The notes beneath the pieces were generated by a model. The model saw only the letters and a program-made list of their open reading frames with translations, had not been told where the DNA came from and made no database searches. This document shows positions 60,235 through 64,000 of a stretch of DNA of 64,000 bases, one piece after another. Origin of the DNA: Jatrophihabitans sp035642535 (GTDB lineage: Bacteria; Actinomycetota; Actinomycetes; Mycobacteriales; Jatrophihabitantaceae); contig DASQSE010000050.1 of assembly GCA_035642535.1 (NCBI GenBank), positions 12,084 through 76,083 of the forward strand, in the 5' to 3' direction. Position numbers and translations under genes: made by a program. The first letter of the stretch is position 1, and each line of letters starts with the position of its first letter.

Positions 60235-60453
60235 CTAAGGCCCGCCCATGACGCCGTCCGACTCTATGAACAGCGCCCTGCGCGGACATGCCTGGACCGC
60301 CGCACGCGCCTGGCGTCCGGTCGTGCGGGTCAGCTGGTGCGCCTCGATGATCGGGTAGCCCCACGAGTCCACGCGCACCAGGCCGCTGGCGAGATGCGCA
60401 CAGATGCCGACACCGTCACACGCGACGATGTCGACGCGCAGCCGCCGCTTCAC
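60235..60453 (-). CDS. Single-cluster ferredoxin
   Basis: 72 residues with one [3Fe-4S] or [4Fe-4S] site: Cys12 and Cys18 in CDGVGICAHL, and a distal CPRRAL, with the central Cys of a standard CxxCxxC replaced. This form is typical of small ferredoxins that serve cytochromes P450 or oxidoreductases. GTG at 60453 overlaps the stop of the NuoF-like gene (GTGA), so it is translated with it and is its likely redox partner. Confidence 0.85.
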   Translation of the reverse strand: MKRRLRVDIVACDGVGICAHLASGLVRVDSWGYPIIEAHQLTRTTGRQARAAVQACPRRALFIESDGVMGGP

Positions 60454-61718
60454 GATCTGCCCCTACGCGCGAGACATCGGCCGCGGCCATGTGCGGCGAC
60501 GTCGTCGGCGAACACCTCGAGCGCGCTGACCACCATCCGCACGGCGCCGTCCGGATGGTGGCACGCGCCGCGGCCGCGGATCTCGTCGGCCCAGGCGGTG
60601 ATCCGCGCGGCGTCGCGCCGGGTCCGCCGACCGCCGCGCGCCAGCTCGGTCATCCGGTCGGCCACCGCCGTGAGCCCGAACTGACACGGCCCGCACTGCT
60701 GGGCGCTCTGTGCGGCGAGGTAGCGGGCGATCTCGGCGGCCCGGGCAAGGCCGCAGACACCGCGCGGCAGCGCATGCAGCACGCCCGCGCCGAGCGAGAG
60801 GCCGTGCGCCCGCAGGCTCGGTTCGGCGATCGTGATCTTCGCGAGATCGGGCCAGGCGCGCCAACTGCCGCCCCAGCCGCCGACCAGCACGGCCGACGGA
60901 TGTGCGCCGATCGCGTGGGAGACGACGGTGTGCAGGCTCGCGTCGGTAGGCACGTCGAGCACGATGCGCGTCTCGTCGATGCAGACCGTGACCAACTCCG
61001 ACGCGCACGCTGCGCCACGTGCGACCTGCGCGACCCGGGCCAGCGTTTCGACGTTGTGCACCAGGGTCGGGCTGCCGTCGACTCCTTTGACCGCGCTCGG
61101 CACGGTACGGAACGCCGGCAGCGCAGGACCGCCGCTCAGTGCGCGCACGACCGCGCCGGACTCGCCGCTCAGGTAGGCGTCCGGTCCGAACGCGATCCTG
61201 ATCGCCGGCTCGGCCGGCTCGCCCAGACTCGTTCGTTCGGTCAGTGCGCGCGACAGTGCGGCGCGGGAAACGTGCGCGTTCTCGTGCAGCCAGACGATCG
61301 CCTCGCGAGCGCCGAGCGCTTCGGCGGCGCACACGAGTCCGTCGAGGATGAGGTGCGGACGCAACTCGAGCAGCGCGACGTCCTTGCGGCTGTCCGGCTC
61401 GCCCTCTGCGCCGTTCGCCACGACGATCGAGCCGCGAGTCCCGGCCGCGGCTCGGACCGCTCGCCACTTCACCACACTCGGCAGGTGTGCGCCGCCGCGG
61501 CCGGTGAGCCGTGCCTGTTCGATGCGATCGATGAGCTTGCCGGCAGCCGCGCCGACGCAGGCCGGCCGTGCGCCGAAATGCTGGCGGTGCTCACGCAGCG
61601 TGTGCGGCGCGAGTTCCGTCAGCGCCCCCCCGGTTCCGAAGTAGTGCACCGGTCGCGGCAGCATCGTGGACTCGAACTGATCCGCGGTCCGTGGATAGGC
61701 GTTGACGGCCGTCCTCAT
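60450..61718 (-). CDS. NuoF-like FMN/4Fe-4S oxidoreductase
   Basis: 422 residues resembling the 51-kDa NADH-binding subunit of complex I. FMN/NADH-binding GRGGAHLPSVVKW and NGAEGEPDSRKD, an SLBB-like middle, and cluster ligands CGPC (near 345) and a later Cys in GACHHPDG (near 395); the usual SCGxCxxCR spacing is not conserved, so the cluster may be modified. It has no NuoE or NuoG neighbour. ATG at 61718 overlaps the upstream membrane-protein stop (ATGA). It probably moves electrons between NAD(P)H and the adjacent ferredoxin and membrane protein. Confidence 0.82.
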   Translation of the reverse strand: MRTAVNAYPRTADQFESTMLPRPVHYFGTGGALTELAPHTLREHRQHFGARPACVGAAAGKLIDRIEQARLTGRGGAHLPSVVKWRAVRAAAGTRGSIVVANGAEGEPDSRKDVALLELRPHLILDGLVCAAEALGAREAIVWLHENAHVSRAALSRALTERTSLGEPAEPAIRIAFGPDAYLSGESGAVVRALSGGPALPAFRTVPSAVKGVDGSPTLVHNVETLARVAQVARGAACASELVTVCIDETRIVLDVPTDASLHTVVSHAIGAHPSAVLVGGWGGSWRAWPDLAKITIAEPSLRAHGLSLGAGVLHALPRGVCGLARAAEIARYLAAQSAQQCGPCQFGLTAVADRMTELARGGRRTRRDAARITAWADEIRGRGACHHPDGAVRMVVSALEVFADDVAAHGRGRCLARRGRS

Positions 61719-62401
61719 TGCCGCGCCCCGACCTCTTGGTCGACGGCATCTTCCTGAACAGCCGGGTCGGCCGTCCGACGCGCGGCGTACCGACCGGCGA
61801 GGACGAGCACCACGAGCGCGCCGGTGCCGACGTACAACCACAGCAGCGAGCGCGTATCACTGCCCGCATACATCCCGTGCAGCCAGATCAGGACGAACGA
61901 CACCGCCGCGAACTTGTGCAGCTGCCACCACATCTGACGCGGCAGCCGCCCCGCGAGCCCGGCGGTCACGCCGGCGAGCAATCCGATCCACGCGCCGAGC
62001 ACGCCGAGCGTGACAGCTAGCGGCCGGTACTGCGCACCCATCGGCAGCACGGCGCCCCACCAGCCGACCCCTGCGTATCGATCCGTAGCCAACACGAAGA
62101 CGTGCAGCACCATGAGGGCCAGCGTGAGCAGCGACAGGACGATGTGCGCACGCATCCGCACTCCGGTGGAGCGGCCGCTTTCCGCGCGGCGCGGATGCGC
62201 AAGCGTCAGCCCGAGTACGACGACGGCGACTAGCAACACGTAGGCGCACAACCCGGTCGCGCGGCCGAGGATCCACGGCGCCATCCGGTTGCCGTGCACG
62301 CGGGCGACGATGAGCCCGGCGATCGCGCCCGTGAGCACGCTGCTGGCGACGATGAGCACCTCGCGACCGACCGCGCGCCCGCGCACCGCAAGCGTGCTCA
62401 T
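61715..62401 (-). CDS. Ferric-reductase-like transmembrane protein
   Basis: 228 residues with six or seven hydrophobic segments. Histidines in conserved helix positions (ARVHGNR, HIVLSLLTLALMVLHVFVL, LHKFAAVSFVLIWLHGM) can bind two hemes, as in the ferric-reductase-like (FRD/YedZ) domain. No cytosolic flavin domain is attached, so another protein must deliver electrons. Both ends overlap neighbours (ATGA with the ApbE gene upstream and with the NuoF-like gene downstream). It would carry electrons across the membrane to an external flavoprotein. Confidence 0.85.
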   Translation of the reverse strand: MSTLAVRGRAVGREVLIVASSVLTGAIAGLIVARVHGNRMAPWILGRATGLCAYVLLVAVVVLGLTLAHPRRAESGRSTGVRMRAHIVLSLLTLALMVLHVFVLATDRYAGVGWWGAVLPMGAQYRPLAVTLGVLGAWIGLLAGVTAGLAGRLPRQMWWQLHKFAAVSFVLIWLHGMYAGSDTRSLLWLYVGTGALVVLVLAGRYAARRTADPAVQEDAVDQEVGARQ

Positions 62402-63393
62402 AATCTGTCCCAGATCACGCTCGTGCGCATCGCGCTCGTCATCCCGACCCGGCCGTCGGTGTGCACCCATAGGGCGGCAAGGCCGCGCTCGCGCGCCGCC
62501 TTCGCGATCTGGTCGGCGCCGTGCAGGAACAGCACCTTGCTCCACACTTCGGCGCGGTCGGGCTTGCTGCCGAGCACCGTGACCGAACGCAAACCTGCGC
62601 CACCGGGGCGTCCGGTGTGCGGGTCGATGAGGTGGTGGACGGTGCGCTCGCCGGCGCGCCAGGAGAGCAGTCGCGTCGACGACGTCGCGCAGGCGCCTTC
62701 GTCGACCCGGAGCACCGCGACAGGATCATCGCCGCCGGCCGGATCCTCGACGCCGATGTACCAGCCCTCGCCACCCGGCCCGGCGCCGGAGAAGACGCAG
62801 TCCCCACCCGCGTCGATCAGGAACGTCGCACAACGCGCGCGGCGCAGCGCGTCCGCCGCCCAGCGCAGCGCCAACCCCTTGCCGATACCGCCGAGATCCA
62901 CCGGCTTGCCGCCGACCCGCACGCGCTGCCCGGCGCCGTCGAACTTGGGCCGCCACTGCTTGCCCGCGGGCCGGAAACGTTCCGGTCGCGGCCCGACGTC
63001 CACCCGCCCGTCGGCGAACGGCAGGGTCGAGCCGTAGCCGAGCTCGACGAGCGTGCGCAGCACCCGCGGGTCGAACCAGCCGTCCGTCCGCCGATGCGCA
63101 CGCTCCGCCTCGCGCAGCGCGGTGAAGCAGAGCTCGCCGACCGCATACCAATCCTTTGCGGCTGCGTTCGCCCGCATCAGGTCGCTGTCCGGGTCGAAGC
63201 GGGTGCACTGCCGGTCGACCTCGCCGAAGAGCGCGCGCACTTGTCGATGCAGCACCTCGGGCTCGTCGGTGTCCGGCCCGAGCTGAACCCGAACCGGTGA
63301 GGCCATCGAGCGAAACGTCCCGTGCCAGAGCCCGTCGACGCTCAGCCCGGTTTCCGCGAATGCCGCGCTCGGCACCGCAGCAGGCGAGCTCAT
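62398..63393 (-). CDS. apbE: FAD:protein FMN transferase (ApbE family)
   Basis: 331 residues. ApbE family marks: N-terminal MASPVRVQL and FDPDSDL, then VDLGGIGKGLALRWAADAL for FAD binding, DAGGD for Mg and the C-terminal THHLIDP-type motif, here VHHLIDPHTGRP. ApbE attaches FMN to a Ser/Thr of exported flavoproteins. There is no obvious lipoprotein signal, so it may act at the inner face or be a non-lipidated form. Start ATG at 63393 shares one base with the stop of the preceding gene. The substrate protein may be the truncated gene at the window edge. Confidence 0.9.
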   Translation of the reverse strand: MSSPAAVPSAAFAETGLSVDGLWHGTFRSMASPVRVQLGPDTDEPEVLHRQVRALFGEVDRQCTRFDPDSDLMRANAAAKDWYAVGELCFTALREAERAHRRTDGWFDPRVLRTLVELGYGSTLPFADGRVDVGPRPERFRPAGKQWRPKFDGAGQRVRVGGKPVDLGGIGKGLALRWAADALRRARCATFLIDAGGDCVFSGAGPGGEGWYIGVEDPAGGDDPVAVLRVDEGACATSSTRLLSWRAGERTVHHLIDPHTGRPGGAGLRSVTVLGSKPDRAEVWSKVLFLHGADQIAKAARERGLAALWVHTDGRVGMTSAMRTSVIWDRL

Positions 63394-63848
63394 CACGGCG
63401 CTCCCGAAGCTCCGGTGTTGGTGTTGACGGGCGGCGGAGCCGGCGCCGGCGCGACCGGCTGCACCTGGACCGGCGGCGGCGCGGCAACCTGCCCGCCTCC
63501 TCCGGACGACACGTTCACCGGCGCACCGGCGACCGATCCGCGCGCCGATGCTTCGACTCGCGCGGCCTGGGCGCGCAGTTTCGCGAGGCGATGCGCGAGG
63601 TGCCGCACGTTCTTGCGGTGCGTAGCGACCTCGTGGGCAAGTTGTTTGCGCGTCACGGCCTGCGCACCGGTCGTCCGGCCCGCGACACTGGCGCTGGCAG
63701 CGGCGGGCGGTTGCGATGTGCTGCTCGTCGAGGTGTCCGGCACGGTGGCTGCGGCCCACGCCACGGTCGCGCCGAACAGGGCTGCGGTGCCGGGGAACAG
63801 GACGATGGCGGAGTTCCACCGCACGGCCCGGCCGCGTTGCTCAGGCAT
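63393..63848 (-). CDS. Membrane-anchored coiled-coil protein, unknown
   Basis: 151 residues from ATG 63848. One membrane helix near 15-33 is followed by a Ser/Thr/Ala linker, a helical stretch with heptad-like Leu/His/Lys (KQLAHEVATHRKNVRHLAHRLAKLRAQ-type, described here as residues about 68-95), and a proline- and glycine-rich tail. GTG at 63896 would add 16 residues. It overlaps the upstream gene's stop by a few bases and the ApbE start by one base, so it belongs to this operon. Probably an extracytoplasmic scaffold; no family recognised. Confidence 0.6.
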   Translation of the reverse strand: MPEQRGRAVRWNSAIVLFPGTAALFGATVAWAAATVPDTSTSSTSQPPAAASASVAGRTTGAQAVTRKQLAHEVATHRKNVRHLAHRLAKLRAQAARVEASARGSVAGAPVNVSSGGGGQVAAPPPVQVQPVAPAPAPPPVNTNTGASGAP

Positions 63849-64000
63849 CGCCGCCGCTCTCGTGCTCGCTGGGTTCGCCACTCGCTCCGCCGGCACCGGA
63901 CGCGCCCGTCGACGTGTGCGTCCCGGGCGCCGACGTACCGGCGCCGGACGCGCCCGTCGATGTGTGGGTCGCCGGCGCGGCCGCCGTGCCCGGCGCGACC
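63841..64000 (-). CDS. C-terminal fragment with Thr/Ser/Gly/Ala repeats
   Basis: On the minus strand the frame is open from the window edge to a TGA at 63841-63843, about 52 residues. Two copies of a 48-bp unit (starting at 63896 and 63944) encode a THTSTGASGAG repeat, and the last 15 residues are acidic and Ser-rich. The stop overlaps the next ATG. It could be the tail of a flavinylated exported protein belonging to the ApbE operon, but the part that would show this is outside the window. Confidence 0.45.
   Translation of the reverse strand, partial: VAPGTAAAPATHTSTGASGAGTSAPGTHTSTGASGAGGASGEPSEHESGGDA

Overview
The window is high-GC DNA (roughly 70% by eye) with tightly packed genes, many ATGA or GTGA start/stop overlaps, and frequent GTG starts. 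This is typical of an actinobacterium. The gene set (universal stress proteins, CBS/BON proteins, a site-2 protease with CBS domains, a group 3b-like [NiFe] hydrogenase, ferredoxin-dependent 2-oxoacid oxidoreductases) resembles a hypoxia or dormancy island. It is what I would expect of a free-living, facultatively microaerobic actinobacterium (Frankiales/Acidothermales-like is a guess; nothing here fixes the genus). I see no tRNA, rRNA, CRISPR array or intact transposase. No intergenic stretch exceeds 300 bases; the longest, 35808-36098, is a promoter region.

Layout. 1-126: end of an unidentified + strand gene. 176-15464 (-): a three-gene operon of acyl-CoA dehydrogenase, a PUFA-synthase-like polyketide synthase (KS-AT-KS-ACP-ACP-KR-DH) and an unusually large single-chain acyl-CoA carboxylase, apparently a lipid or polyketide pathway of unknown product. 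15709-18260 (-): ABC exporter. 18460-23121: DUF4389-like membrane protein, GNAT acetyltransferase, DHA2 efflux pump and a divergent WYL regulator. 23115-26770 (-): TreT-like glycosyltransferase and a processive GT2. 26859-35807: stress cluster with an M50/CBS protease, several USPs, a SIS protein, two CBS-BON paralogues, a lone receiver domain, a hemerythrin and a beta-CASP RNase.

36099-48108: ferredoxin metabolism. The + operon encodes a 2-oxoacid:ferredoxin oxidoreductase (gamma-ferredoxin and fused alpha-beta) followed by an NfnA/NfnB-like pair. The convergent - operon encodes a GltD-like iron-sulfur flavoprotein, full-length pyruvate:ferredoxin oxidoreductase and a dihydroorotate-dehydrogenase-like protein. 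48231-50996: VOC protein, a small charged protein, then a HypC-EamA-uncharacterised operon. 51063-56103 (-): [NiFe] hydrogenase operon and its maturation protease. Reduced ferredoxin made by the two 2-oxoacid oxidoreductases could be exchanged with NADP(H) through Nfn, and the hydrogenase could exchange NADPH with H2, giving a fermentative electron loop.

56195-59877: GH2 glycosidase, small membrane protein, unknown protein and a USP. 59921-64000 (-): a DUF7455-like protein and a five-gene electron-transfer operon (small membrane protein, ApbE flavin transferase, ferric-reductase-like membrane protein, NuoF-like flavoprotein, one-cluster ferredoxin), preceded by the tail of another gene.

Two signals go beyond the genes. 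First, a 51-bp inverted-repeat element (TGATCAACAGG / CCTGTTGATCA ends) occurs three times, each time exactly between convergent genes. Second, 5-4-5 dyads of the form GGGNC-N4-GNCCC, like the DosR/DevR box, sit in front of many of the stress, ferredoxin and hydrogenase-accessory genes.
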